Assembly (NCBI RefSeq): GCF_019669965.1
Contig: NZ_AP019781.1
Coordinates: 434,001 to 498,000 of the forward strand
Direction of reading: 5' to 3'
Source of the DNA: Methanoculleus chikugoensis
Lineage (GTDB): Archaea; Halobacteriota; Methanomicrobia; Methanomicrobiales; Methanoculleaceae
Length of the DNA: 64,000 bases
This document shows positions 1-8,162 of this stretch, in pieces (position 1 is the first letter of the stretch; the number at the start of each line of letters is the position of its first letter). The position numbers and the translations under genes were made by a program. Under the pieces are notes generated by a model. The model was not told the DNA's origin and did not search any database. It saw nothing but the letters and a program-made list of their open reading frames with translations.

Positions 1-715
1 AGGCGATCACCTCGCTGTCGGTGCCGGTCGAGCAGTTGTAGCCGAAACTCTCGACGTAACGCCGGTTCGCGCCATAGGTGGTGGTCTTTCCGTTCTCGAC
101 GACGCTCCAGTCGTGCAGGTTGAACGGGTCGGGCCGTTCCCACAACTCAGGGCGGTTCGTCGCGTAACGGTTGTGCGCGAGCCAGATGTAGCCCTCGTAG
201 TCCTGGATACGGTAGTAGTCCGCCACGTCCTCCGGCCATCCGCCGGATCCCCCGGGTCCTCTCGACCCTCCGGCCTTGAAGACGCCGACGTTCTTGCCGG
301 AAGAGACAACCTCGGCACCGTTCGCGCTCGCGTTGATCTGCATCACGAGATTCGTGACGATGTCTTTCTCCGGCGACGCGCTTCCCGGAGCAAGGGAAGC
401 GTCGGGCTTGAAGAAGTAACGCCAGGGGGTACAGTTTACCCGGAGGTTGGGCTGGTCGCATGTCGGGATCGCCTCGTCGTGCTCGATCGTTCCCCACTGC
501 TCCAGTGTTGCGTCGATAACCGCTTTGCTCTCGCAGGCTTTGTCGAAGAAGACGTGGAGGGCGTAGCAGTCCCGGTAATCGGGGTAGATGCCGTAAGCGA
601 CGTACCCCGCCCCCTCGCCGCTGCCGCGCTCGTTCATCATGGAAAGGGCTTCCCGGATGCCGGAGCCGTCCATCATCTGGCGCCTCTTATCCATTACACC
701 AAAAATGCCGCACAT
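1..715 (-). CDS. Class II glutamine amidotransferase domain protein (glutamate synthase glutaminase-type), 3' end beyond window
   Basis: The reading frame opens with ATG at 715 and stays open to the window edge, so about 238 N-terminal residues are visible and the C-terminus is missing. The protein begins MCGIFGV, with the catalytic Cys2 of Ntn-type class II amidotransferases. Further in it has a family-like stretch ending GYNCSTGTDSEVIA. Such domains release ammonia from glutamine. In many archaea a stand-alone version acts with separate FMN and GXGXG subunits as a split glutamate synthase. Divergence from glnA, with about 100 bp between the starts, supports a GS-GOGAT role. That role is inferred because the partner subunits would lie outside the window. 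An AT-rich box (CACAAATATTCCC, minus strand, 775-763) could be its promoter. PurF-like or GlmS-like proteins are less likely alternatives. Confidence 0.8.
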   Translation of the reverse strand, partial: MCGIFGVMDKRRQMMDGSGIREALSMMNERGSGEGAGYVAYGIYPDYRDCYALHVFFDKACESKAVIDATLEQWGTIEHDEAIPTCDQPNLRVNCTPWRYFFKPDASLAPGSASPEKDIVTNLVMQINASANGAEVVSSGKNVGVFKAGGSRGPGGSGGWPEDVADYYRIQDYEGYIWLAHNRYATNRPELWERPDPFNLHDWSVVENGKTTTYGANRRYVESFGYNCSTGTDSEVIA

Positions 716-781
716 GGTAACCTCGGTGAGTATGCTCAGTTGCCGTTTCTGGAACTCTGCCTGGGAATATTTGTGTCAATA

Positions 782-816
782 GGTATTTATTTCATCGGAT
801 AGAAGTTGACTTCCAC
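782..816 (+). promoter_or_regulatory. Putative glnA promoter and overlapping operator-like palindrome
   Basis: A TATA-like stretch (GTATTTATTT, 783-792) lies about 25 nt before a perfect inverted repeat GAAGT-TG-ACTTC (802-813) that sits directly before the glnA ATG at 817. The spacing predicts transcription starting inside or next to the palindrome, hence a nearly leaderless mRNA. A repressor bound there would block initiation. NrpR is the known nitrogen repressor of methanogens, but its published GGAA-N6-TTCC site is not evident here, so the regulator is unknown. Confidence 0.4.
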
Positions 817-2145
817 ATGTCCCGCGACCCCACTTCTGCGATGCTCGACCACATCGAACAGGATAACGTCCGATTCCTCCGCCTTCAATTTACGGACCTC
901 CTCGGAATGCCCAAGAACGTCGCGATCCCGGTGGAGCAGGCCGAGAAGGCACTGACCAGCGGCATCGGGTTCGATGGGTCGTCGATCCAGGGTTTCGTCC
1001 GGATCGAAGAGTCGGATATGGTGCTCAAGCCCGACCTCTCGACCTACAGCCTCCTGCCCTGGCGGTCGGGGGAGTACGCGGAGGCGCGTTTCGTATGCGA
1101 TGTCTACAAGGCCAGCGGCACGCCGTTCGAAGGCGACCCGCGCTACGTGCTCCGGCGGGCGATGGAGGATGCGGCGAAGGACGGCTACGTCTTCAACACC
1201 GGCCCGGAACTGGAGTTCTTCCTCTTCAGGATGCACGAGGGGCGGCCGACCACGCAGTTCCAGGACGTCGGCGGCTACTTCGACCTCGCGCCGACCGATC
1301 TTGCGGAAGACGTCCGGCGCGAGATCATCCTCGCGCTCACCGAGATGGGGTTCGAGATCGAGGCATCCCATCACGAGGTGGCCGAGAGCCAGCACGAGAT
1401 CGACTTCAAGTACAGCGACGCGCTCCACACGGCCGACAACGTCATCACGTTCAAGTTCGCCGCGAAGACGATTGCGCTGATGCGCGGCCTGCACGCATCC
1501 TTCATGGCGAAGCCCATCTACGGCATCTGCGGGAGCGGGATGCACACCAACTGTTCGCTCGCAAAGAACGATAAGAACGCTTTCTACGATCCGGACGCCC
1601 CGCGGCAACTCTCCAGGACCTGCATGCACTTCATCGGCGGGCTGCTTCGCCACGCAAAGGCCATCACCCGGGTCGCGAACCCGACGATCAACTCCTACAA
1701 ACGGCTCGTCCCGGGCTATGAAGCGCCCTGCTACGTCAGCTGGAGCGCCGGGAACCGTTCGGCCCTGGTGCGGGTTCCGTCGCCCCGCGGCAACAGTACC
1801 CGGGTCGAGTTCCGCAGCCCCGACCCGACCTGCAACCCCTACCTCGCCTTCACGGCGATGCTCGCGGCCGGAATGGAGGGTATCCGGGAGAAGATCGAGC
1901 CGCCGGCAGGCGTCGATAAGAATATCTACCATATGACGCCCGCCGAGCGGGAGTGCGCCGGGATCGAGACATTGCCCGGCGACCTGTACGAGGCGAACCG
2001 GGCGCTGCTTGCCGACGATCTCATATGCAGAGCGCTCGGCCCCCATGTCGTCGAGGCGCTCACGAGCGTTGCCGAGGCCGAGTGGGAGGCGTACCGGACG
2101 ACGGTCCACCCCTGGGAACTCGACCGGTACCTGGCGACGTACTGA
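817..2145 (+). CDS. glnA: Glutamine synthetase, type I
   Basis: This 442-residue protein matches the normal length of archaeal type I glutamine synthetase, which makes glutamine from glutamate, ammonia and ATP in the cytosol. Visible family blocks are RLQFTDLLGMPKNVAIP near the N-terminus and GFDGSSIQGF (about residue 50). Also present are the metal-binding GPELEFFLF, the glutamate-site block CGSGMHTNCSLAKND, and NPTINSYKRLVPGYEAP followed by SWSAGNRSALVRVP. The start at 817 follows a likely promoter very closely. A second Met at residue 9 is possible. It is divergent from an amidotransferase, which suggests nitrogen control of the pair. A T8 run follows the stop. Confidence 0.97.
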   Translation: MSRDPTSAMLDHIEQDNVRFLRLQFTDLLGMPKNVAIPVEQAEKALTSGIGFDGSSIQGFVRIEESDMVLKPDLSTYSLLPWRSGEYAEARFVCDVYKASGTPFEGDPRYVLRRAMEDAAKDGYVFNTGPELEFFLFRMHEGRPTTQFQDVGGYFDLAPTDLAEDVRREIILALTEMGFEIEASHHEVAESQHEIDFKYSDALHTADNVITFKFAAKTIALMRGLHASFMAKPIYGICGSGMHTNCSLAKNDKNAFYDPDAPRQLSRTCMHFIGGLLRHAKAITRVANPTINSYKRLVPGYEAPCYVSWSAGNRSALVRVPSPRGNSTRVEFRSPDPTCNPYLAFTAMLAAGMEGIREKIEPPAGVDKNIYHMTPAERECAGIETLPGDLYEANRALLADDLICRALGPHVVEALTSVAEAEWEAYRTTVHPWELDRYLATY

Positions 2146-2147
2146 AC

Positions 2148-2158
2148 TCTTTTTTTGG
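2148..2158 (+). terminator. U-run terminator after glnA
   Basis: The run CTCTTTTTTTT begins three bases after the glnA stop codon. Archaeal RNA polymerase terminates at such U-tracts without needing a hairpin. Confidence 0.55.
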
Positions 2159-2228
2159 CGGATTGCTCCCGCATCTATAGTGTGAAGAAAAACAGGGGGT
2201 ATCTATGGTTTTTTTCGGGTGGGCCGGG

Positions 2229-2546
2229 CTAGCAGCACTGCTGTTTGCCGCCCTCTTCGCCTTCGAGGAGAAGCCTGCCGAAGAGCACCCGCTCGATCGT
2301 CGCGGCCACGTACTTCATCCGCTGGGCCGCCTCCATATCCTCGTAGCGGTGGATGTCGGCGTAGACCTGCAGGCGGACGAGGCCGAACCGCAGGCGGTCG
2401 AGATCGTCGTCCCCGAGTTCCGAGGCCTCGCGGTAGATGGGCTCGAGCAGGAAAGGGAACTCCTCGAACTCTTCGAGTGCCTCGACGACCCGCGCGAAGA
2501 TCGGGAGGTGCTCCTCCCGGCCTGCAAGAATCTTCGAGTAATCCAT
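2229..2546 (-). CDS. Conserved hypothetical protein downstream of Mrp ATPase
   Basis: This 105-residue acidic protein is predicted to be largely helical (EALEEFEEFPFLLEPIYREASEL, then DDDLDRLRFGLVRLQ). It has no membrane segment and ends in a Cys-Cys tail (QQCC). It starts three bases after the stop of the Mrp/NBP35 gene, so the two are almost certainly co-transcribed. The coupling suggests a role near Fe-S cluster handling, but I recognise no characterised family. The ATG at 2546 is the only reasonable start. Minus-strand U-rich sequence at about 2195-2186 could end the operon. Confidence 0.75.
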   Translation of the reverse strand: MDYSKILAGREEHLPIFARVVEALEEFEEFPFLLEPIYREASELGDDDLDRLRFGLVRLQVYADIHRYEDMEAAQRMKYVAATIERVLFGRLLLEGEEGGKQQCC

Positions 2547-2549
2547 ACT

Positions 2550-3452
2550 TTACTCCTCGATCTGATCCACCAGGGCCTGCATGATGGCGTCGAAACTCTT
2601 CCAAGTCGGGCTCTCCTCGGCCCCGGCACGCCGGATGATGAACGGCCTTCCTTCGTCCGCCGCCTCGCGCATCTCCGGGTCGAGCGGGATGGAGCCGAGG
2701 AAAGGCACCCCGAGTTGCTCCGCCTCTTTCTTGCCGCCGCCCTTGCCGAAGATATCGATCTCCTCCTTGCAGTGGGGGCAGACGAACCCGCTCATGTTCT
2801 CGACGATCCCGAGCACCCGGAGTTCGAGTTTCTTGATGAACTCGGCCGCCTTGCTCGAGTCGAGAACCGCGACGTCCTGCGGGGTGGTGACGATGACCGC
2901 GCCGGCGATGTTCGGAGCGAGCTGGGCGACGGTGAGCGCCTCGTCGCCGGTGCCGGGCGGGAGGTCGACGATCAGGTAGTCGAGATCGCCCCAGTTGACG
3001 TCCTCGAGGAACTGCCGGATGACCGTCATCTTCATCGGACCGCGCCAGATCACGGGGGTGTTGCGCTCCGGGAGGAGGAACGCCATCGAGATGACCGCGA
3101 GATTGCCGGTGACCCGGACCGGTTCGATGATCTTCCCGTCGTAGGACTGGAGGCGGGCGTCCTCGATCCCGAGCATCTTCGGGATGTCCGGGCCGTGAAT
3201 ATCGAGGTCGATGAGCCCTGTGTTGTACCCCCGGTTGGCGAGGGCGTAGGCGAGGTTTGTTGAGACCGTGCTCTTCCCGACGCCGCCCTTCCCGGAGAGG
3301 ACGAGGACGACATGCTTGACGCTGACATCGGCCTTCGGTGGGAGGCCCTTCGGAGCGTCGGCGTTTCTCGGGTCGTCGCACTTGGTTGCAGACGGGCAGT
3401 TCGAGCAGTTCCCGGTGCAGGATTCCGTATTGGATTCGTTTGTCTGAGCCAT
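2550..3452 (-). CDS. Mrp/NBP35-family P-loop ATPase (Fe-S cluster carrier)
   Basis: A 300-residue ApbC/NBP35-type protein. The N-terminus has a four-cysteine segment (CTGNCSNCPSATKC, about residues 12-25) like that of NBP35. It is followed by a deviant Walker A (SGKGGVGKSTVS, about residue 53), a Walker B-like DYLIVDLPPGTGDEAL, and a CPHC pair near residue 200 that in this family bridges a [4Fe-4S] cluster at the dimer interface. Known members bind and transfer Fe-S clusters to apo-enzymes. A methanogen has many clients, including Fwd, Ech and ferredoxins. It is first in a two-gene unit with the small protein at 2229-2546. Confidence 0.9.
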   Translation of the reverse strand: MAQTNESNTESCTGNCSNCPSATKCDDPRNADAPKGLPPKADVSVKHVVLVLSGKGGVGKSTVSTNLAYALANRGYNTGLIDLDIHGPDIPKMLGIEDARLQSYDGKIIEPVRVTGNLAVISMAFLLPERNTPVIWRGPMKMTVIRQFLEDVNWGDLDYLIVDLPPGTGDEALTVAQLAPNIAGAVIVTTPQDVAVLDSSKAAEFIKKLELRVLGIVENMSGFVCPHCKEEIDIFGKGGGKKEAEQLGVPFLGSIPLDPEMREAADEGRPFIIRRAGAEESPTWKSFDAIMQALVDQIEE

Positions 3453-3590
3453 AGGAAGTATCCTCTGCGGTATAGTATCCTTCTAGAGAAGGATCTGGAG
3501 CTACTATATATTAACGGTAAACGACACAAAAAGGTATAGTTTATGGCAAATTGTCCCGATCAGCCGCCGGGATGCTGTTTCGTGTGCGGG

Positions 3591-3869
3591 TTACCCTCCG
3601 CCTGCGGGAGGGAAAAAGGCGACGGTATCGCCGTCTTCGAGGGGCGTTTCGAGACCTCCGCTGAAGTGGATATTCCTGCCGTTCTTCAAGATATTGACGT
3701 AAGCCCGGATCTCCCCGGTGGGGGTGAAGAGGGCGTCGCCGAGCCCGGGGCACCGGGCGGAGAGGTACGCGAGCAGGTCGCCGATGGTCGATCCCCCGGG
3801 GATCTCCGCATTGCGCTCGGCCGGGATGATGTCGCGGAGCATGGCAAATGCCCTGACCTTCACCGTTAT
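3591..3869 (-). CDS. MoaD/ThiS-like sulfur carrier protein
   Basis: The beta-grasp protein begins TVKVRAFAMLRDIIP and ends in GDTVAFFPPAGGG. The C-terminal Gly-Gly is the thiocarboxylate site of MoaD and ubiquitin-like sulfur carriers. The start is unusual. The minus strand has GGAGG at 3881-3877 followed, after 7 nt, by ATA (3869) and not ATG. The next standard start is GTG at 3863 (spacing 13). Upstream in-frame GTG codons at 3917 and 3902 would add non-family sequence. It is divergent from a tungsten aldehyde:ferredoxin oxidoreductase. A stand-alone MoaD-like gene beside AOR is a common archaeal arrangement, so it probably serves tungstopterin synthesis (inference). Confidence 0.8.
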   Translation of the reverse strand: MTVKVRAFAMLRDIIPAERNAEIPGGSTIGDLLAYLSARCPGLGDALFTPTGEIRAYVNILKNGRNIHFSGGLETPLEDGDTVAFFPPAGGG

Positions 3870-4069
3870 GGCACCCCCTCCGTTCGCGCCCAGAACCGTC
3901 GCCACCTCTTCCTCCACCCCGGGTGATAGGGGCCTCCGGTCTTATTGGTATCGCTCCCGGGCGCGTGCCCGGATCGTATCTGGTTTCCTCAACGCGAAAG
4001 TTAATGAGTCGATAGCGCCTTCCGGCAGCCTTATTGCCCTGGCCGGGCCCTGGGGGCATGGTGATAACC

Positions 4070-5869
4070 ATGAACGGCTACGCAGAGAAGATCCTCTACG
4101 TCGATCTCACGAGAGAGCGGACGATGGAGGAGCCGTTTCCCGAAGAGTGGAGGCGGGCATACATCGGAGGGAGAGGCCTCGGGGTTCGCATCCTCGAGGA
4201 CCTGGTGAACCCGGGCATCGATCCTCTCGGTGCGGAGAACGTGCTGGTCTTCGCCACCGGGCCGGCTGCCGGGAGCGGCCTTCCCCTGGGTTCCCGGTAC
4301 GACGTCGTCACGAAGTCGCCGCTGACCGGGACGTTGACCAGCGCGAACTCCGGCGGGAAGTTCGGCACCAGCATGAAGCGTGCCGGGTACGATGCGGTCG
4401 TGATCCTGGGGCGGGCGGAACGGCCGGTCTCCCTCCTCCTCGACGGCGGGCACGCGGAGGTCCGGGCTGCCTCGCCCCTGTGGGGGATGACGACGGGCGA
4501 GACGACGGCGGCTCTCCAGGAAGACCTCGGCGACCCCGGCGCAAGCGTCGCCTGCATCGGCCCCGCCGGCGAGCGCCTCGTCCGATTCGCTGGTATCATC
4601 AACGAGACATCCCGGGCCGCCGGCCGCGGGGGCGTCGGTGCCGTGATGGGGTCGAAGAACCTGAAAGCGGTTGCCGCCCGGGGAAGCGGCCGGATCACCG
4701 TCGCCGACCGCGACCGTTTCCTTGCCCTGAAGGGCGAGGTCGCGGAGAAGATCCGGGAGAACGCTATCTCGGGCGGAGGGCTGCCCCGGTTCGGGACGGC
4801 GGTCCTCGTCAACATCGTCAACGAGAACTACATCCTCCCGACCCGGAACTTCCAGACCGCTCACTTCCCCGCAGCGGAGAACGTCTCGGGGGAGCGGATG
4901 GCCGGGACCATCCTCTCCGGGAAGATGGGGTGCCAGACCTGCATCATCCAGTGCGGCCGCGACGTCGAGATCGAGGGGGAGCGGATGGCGGGCCCGGAGT
5001 ACGAGACGATCTGGGCCTTCGGGCCGGACTGCGGGATCGACGACCTTGCCGCCGTCTCGGAGGCGAACACCCTCTGTAACGACCTCGGCCTCGACACCAT
5101 CTCCACCGGGTCGACGATCGCCTGCGCCATGGAACTCTCGGAGAAGGGTTACATCGACGATGAGGTCCGGTTCGGCGATGCGGAGCAGATGGTCGACCTC
5201 GTCCGCCGGATCGGCCACCGCGACGGGATCGGCGACGAACTCGCCGAAGGCTCCTTCCGCTTCGCGAGGAGGCACGGGCACCCCGAACTCTCGATGAGCG
5301 TCAAGCGTCAGGAACTCCCTGCCTACGACCCCCGGGGGCTGCAGGGGCACGGGCTTGCCTACGCAACATCGGTTCGGGGCGGCGACCACGTCTACGGCTA
5401 CATGATCGCTCCCGAGGTGCTCGGGTCGCCGGAGAAACTCGACCCCTACTCGAACGACGGAAAGGCGGTCTGGACGAAGACGTTCCAGGACCTCACGGCC
5501 TTCATCGACTCGTCGGGAAGCTGTCTCTTCACCTCGTTCCCGCTCGGGGCGGCGGACTACGGGGCGATGGTCTCGGCGGTCACCGGCTACGAGATCGATG
5601 CCGGCGAGGTGCTCAGGATCGGCGAGCGGATCTGGAACATGCAGAAGGTCTTCAACCTGAAGGCCGGATGCACCCGGGAGGACGATACGCTGCCACCGCG
5701 CCTCCTCCGGGAGCCGCTCACCGAAGGTGCCCCGAAAGGCCGGGTCTGGGAACGGGAGCCGCTCCTCGACGACTACTACCGCGCCCGGGGATGGGACCGG
5801 GAAGGCCGCCCGACGCCGGAGAAACTCCGCGAACTCGGCATCGGGGAGGAGGCGGTCCCTGTCCCATAA
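4070..5869 (+). CDS. aor: Aldehyde:ferredoxin oxidoreductase (tungstopterin enzyme)
   Basis: About 599 residues, the usual AOR length. It oxidises aldehydes to carboxylates with ferredoxin as acceptor. Visible features are the AOR N-domain (KILYVDLT, then YIGGRGLGVRIL near residue 35), GPAAGSGLPLGSRYDVVTKSP, the pterin-binding GRGGVGAVMGSKNLKAVA, and CQTCIIQCGR with a CxxC-x3-C cluster motif. A later Cys lies in FNLKAGCTRED. The start at 4070 (MNGYAEKIL) fits the family; an upstream ATG at 4034 would add a Gly/Pro-rich extension. Its divergent neighbour is a MoaD-like protein. The substrate cannot be told from sequence. Confidence 0.93.
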   Translation: MNGYAEKILYVDLTRERTMEEPFPEEWRRAYIGGRGLGVRILEDLVNPGIDPLGAENVLVFATGPAAGSGLPLGSRYDVVTKSPLTGTLTSANSGGKFGTSMKRAGYDAVVILGRAERPVSLLLDGGHAEVRAASPLWGMTTGETTAALQEDLGDPGASVACIGPAGERLVRFAGIINETSRAAGRGGVGAVMGSKNLKAVAARGSGRITVADRDRFLALKGEVAEKIRENAISGGGLPRFGTAVLVNIVNENYILPTRNFQTAHFPAAENVSGERMAGTILSGKMGCQTCIIQCGRDVEIEGERMAGPEYETIWAFGPDCGIDDLAAVSEANTLCNDLGLDTISTGSTIACAMELSEKGYIDDEVRFGDAEQMVDLVRRIGHRDGIGDELAEGSFRFARRHGHPELSMSVKRQELPAYDPRGLQGHGLAYATSVRGGDHVYGYMIAPEVLGSPEKLDPYSNDGKAVWTKTFQDLTAFIDSSGSCLFTSFPLGAADYGAMVSAVTGYEIDAGEVLRIGERIWNMQKVFNLKAGCTREDDTLPPRLLREPLTEGAPKGRVWEREPLLDDYYRARGWDREGRPTPEKLRELGIGEEAVPVP

Positions 5870-5875
5870 CCCGAT

Positions 5876-6313
5876 CTACTTTTTGATGTGCCACCCGCCC
5901 GTCGCTTCGGGGATGCAGTCGATCTCGGGGGAGTAGGGTTTGATGTCCAGCACCGGGGTCCCGTCCAGGGCGTCGAGCCCCCTGACCACCAGGACGTCGC
6001 CCTCCCGGCGGACGAGGTCGACGATCCCGAAGCCGATCGGGTTTGGGCGGGCGGGTGAGCGGGTGGAAAAGACTCCCCTCTCCCGGGTCTCGCCCGGCGG
6101 TTTCGCGAAGAGCAGCCCGCGCTCCGCCCGGTCGAGCCAGTAGAGGACGATGAGGTGGCTGCTCCGCTCGATCCCCTCGAGCCCCGCGGCGTAGGTTTCG
6201 AGGACGCGGATCTCCGCGACGGTATCCGCGAGGCGCCCCTGCCGGGGAGCGTCGCCGCGGACCCGGTAGGGTGACCGGACGACGCCGATGGGAGTGCACT
6301 CGATCGCAGCCAT
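5876..6313 (-). CDS. trmO: TrmO-family tRNA t6A37 methyltransferase (TsaA-like)
   Basis: A 145-residue protein with the UPF0066/TsaA fold. It has IGVVRSPYR near residue 10, then DTVAEIRVLETYAAGL, SHLIVLYWLDRA, and the signature TRSPARPNPIGFGIVDLV (about residues 85-102). It ends in LDIKPYSPEID. Characterised TrmO enzymes methylate N6 of threonylcarbamoyladenosine at tRNA position 37 using SAM. ATG at 6313 is chosen because the family sequence begins there, five bases after the rnhA stop; the frame further upstream is only open by codon bias. Co-transcription with rnhA is likely. Confidence 0.87.
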   Translation of the reverse strand: MAAIECTPIGVVRSPYRVRGDAPRQGRLADTVAEIRVLETYAAGLEGIERSSHLIVLYWLDRAERGLLFAKPPGETRERGVFSTRSPARPNPIGFGIVDLVRREGDVLVVRGLDALDGTPVLDIKPYSPEIDCIPEATGGWHIKK

Positions 6314-6317
6314 GCCG

Positions 6318-6728
6318 CTATCGCCTCCCCCGTCGCTCTGCATCGAGCGTCTCGTTGCAGAGGCGGTCCGCGACCTGGATGCAGGGGTGCTCCCGTGGGA
6401 CGCTCTCGAACCTGACCTCCGTGAAATGGCGCATCCGCCGCCGCACCTCCTCTGCGAGACCGGCGAGGTGCTCTTTGGTGATGCGGTACCGGCCGGTGAG
6501 CTGGCGCACGACCAGTTCCGAGTCTGACCTGACATCGAGCCTGCCGCTCGTGAACTCCCGTGCGGCGTCAAGACCGTTGATGACGGCATGATACTCGGCC
6601 ACGTTGTTGGTCGCGGTTCCGATGTAACCGGAACGGCCGGCCACGACAGATCCGTCACGCACGATCACGTATGCCCAGGCGGCGTCTCCGGGATTACCCC
6701 GTGAAGCGCCGTCGGTATACAGCGTCAC
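6318..6728 (-). CDS. rnhA: Ribonuclease HI
   Basis: A 136-residue type I RNase H. The four acidic catalytic residues can be placed: Asp in YTDGASRGNPG, Glu in NNVAEYHAVI, Asp in VRSDSELVV and Asp in IQVADRLCNE. It cleaves RNA in RNA:DNA hybrids. The GTG at 6728 starts it very close to the first strand (MTLYTDGAS), as in short archaeal and halophile forms without an N-terminal hybrid-binding domain. It leads the two-gene unit with trmO and is divergent from the phosphoribosyltransferase at 6924. Confidence 0.9.
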   Translation of the reverse strand: MTLYTDGASRGNPGDAAWAYVIVRDGSVVAGRSGYIGTATNNVAEYHAVINGLDAAREFTSGRLDVRSDSELVVRQLTGRYRITKEHLAGLAEEVRRRMRHFTEVRFESVPREHPCIQVADRLCNETLDAERRGRR

Positions 6729-6856
6729 CGCATCGGTCTCTGTCAGCGGTGTCCCCTCCGGTCAGTCTCTCTCCTGATCATCTCTGGGTTGATCATCGAT
6801 CTTTTGGGAGTTATTGGTATCGTTCCCCGGAGCGGGCGGCCCGCCCACCGCAACAT

Positions 6857-6918
6857 GTTAATATCCCGGCGCGGTAAGGGCGGACGCATGCTGGATGCGG
6901 GCCGGGTCATTGAGGAGA
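6857..6918 (+). promoter_or_regulatory. Promoter and ribosome binding site of the phosphoribosyltransferase gene
   Basis: GTTAATATC (6857-6865) is a TATA-like element predicting a start of transcription near 6887. A strong Shine-Dalgarno (GAGGAGA, 6912-6918) lies 5 nt before ATG 6924. Together they favour 6924 over the upstream ATG at 6888. Confidence 0.45.
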
Positions 6919-6923
6919 GATCG

Positions 6924-7592
6924 ATGCGCGACAGGCTGAGCGTTTTTGAGAACCGGACCGACGGCGGGAGACGACTCGCGGCGACCCTCTCGTCGCTCCC
7001 GATGGCCGCCGAACCGGTGATCTGCGCAATCCCTGCCGGAGGGATTCCTCCGGGGCTTGAGGTGGCGCGGGCCTTGAAGGCCCCGCTCCGGATGGCGGTG
7101 GTGCGGAAGGTGCAGGTGCCCTGGAACCCGGAGGCCGGGTTCGGCGCCGTGACCTGGAACGGACAGGTCTTCCTGAATCACCCGCTCGTGAACGCTCTCG
7201 CCCTCTCGGATGCCGAAGTGAACGCCGCCGTCGCGAAGGCTAAAAAGAACGTGAAAGAGCGGATCGCGAAGTTTGCCGGCGGCCGGGAAGAGCCGGGGAT
7301 CGAGAACCGGACGGCGATCCTGATCGACGACGGTCTCGCAACCGGGTACACGATGCTCGCCGCAATCGAGGCCGCCCGGGCGGGGTCTCCCCGCGAGATC
7401 ATCGCGGCGATCCCCACCGGATCGCTTCACGCCGTCAACTTCATAGCCCGGAAGGCGGATCTCGTCGTCTGCTTGAACATTCGAACCAGCCACACCTTTG
7501 CGGTGGCGCAGGCATACGAGGAGTGGCACGATATCACCGACCTGGAGGTGCAGGAACTGCTGATCCAGGCCCGGGACATGGAGCTCTTCTGA
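6924..7592 (+). CDS. Phosphoribosyltransferase (type I PRTase fold)
   Basis: Residues from MRDRLSVFENR form a roughly 222-residue cytosolic protein. The PRPP loop is clear as TAILIDDGLATGYTM, preceded by the flexible region AVVRKVQVPWNPEAGFGAVTWNG. The latter matches the PRTase subfamily often annotated as predicted phosphoribosyltransferase, for which no single substrate is established. The start at 6924 is favoured by a good Shine-Dalgarno. An ATG at 6888 in the same frame would add 12 residues. Substrate (base salvage or regulatory) is unknown. Confidence 0.85.
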   Translation: MRDRLSVFENRTDGGRRLAATLSSLPMAAEPVICAIPAGGIPPGLEVARALKAPLRMAVVRKVQVPWNPEAGFGAVTWNGQVFLNHPLVNALALSDAEVNAAVAKAKKNVKERIAKFAGGREEPGIENRTAILIDDGLATGYTMLAAIEAARAGSPREIIAAIPTGSLHAVNFIARKADLVVCLNIRTSHTFAVAQAYEEWHDITDLEVQELLIQARDMELF

Positions 7593-7610
7593 CCCTCATA
7601 GGAGCGTAAG

Positions 7611-8087
7611 ATGGAGCCGTTAACTGTGATACTGGGCTTCGGCGTCTTCCCGCAGGAGCACACCTGTGACGGCGCCGATCGATCGCCGTCAATCACCGTC
7701 TTCGGCGCGAGGGCACCGTACCTCGCGTTCATCATGGAGGATCTCGATGCCCCGGGGGGCATCTTCACCCACTGGATCCTCTGGAACGTTCCCGTCACGG
7801 AGAAGATCCCGGGAGACCTGCCGGCCGAAGGGGCGCTTTCGGAACCGGCCGGGGCGGTGCAGGGGACGAATGACTTCGGCACAGTAGGCTACCGGGGACC
7901 CTGTCCGTTGCGGGGTGAGTCACACCGGTTCCTCTTCCGGGTCTACGGGTTTAGTCGGCCGCTCGACCTCGCGCCGGGAGCCGACCGGGTTGCGTTCGGG
8001 CGTGCCATCGGGGACGCCATCCGGGAGTACGGCGAGGCGGTGGCGGCATACGGAAGAGCGGCCGAAGTGGCGCCGTCCCGGTGCTAG
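7611..8087 (+). CDS. PEBP/YbhB-YbcL family protein, copy 1 of 4
   Basis: A 158-residue phosphatidylethanolamine-binding-protein-like domain. The anion-pocket motifs are present: CDGADRSPSI, MEDLDAPGGIFTHWILWNVP (the DPDAP-type block with Asp, Ala and Pro kept) and VQGTNDFGTVGYRGPCP. It then has SHRFLFRVYG with the pocket His-Arg. Bacterial and archaeal members are cytosolic and of uncertain function. Shine-Dalgarno AGGAG lies in the 18 bp after the phosphoribosyltransferase stop. It is first of four tandem paralogues on one strand. Confidence 0.9.
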   Translation: MEPLTVILGFGVFPQEHTCDGADRSPSITVFGARAPYLAFIMEDLDAPGGIFTHWILWNVPVTEKIPGDLPAEGALSEPAGAVQGTNDFGTVGYRGPCPLRGESHRFLFRVYGFSRPLDLAPGADRVAFGRAIGDAIREYGEAVAAYGRAAEVAPSRC

Positions 8088-8162
8088 GCCCGGCCTGCCC
8101 CCCATCCGGTCGCAACGGGTATATACGGCAACCCCCATGGAAGTGCCGGAGGAGGAACACGC

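Noticed and set aside
787-2109. Long open frame of about 440 codons antisense to glnA
   Set aside because: High-GC third-position bias opens long antisense frames throughout this DNA. The plus-strand product is an unmistakable glutamine synthetase, and the antisense product (Arg/Val/Gly/Asp-rich) resembles no family.
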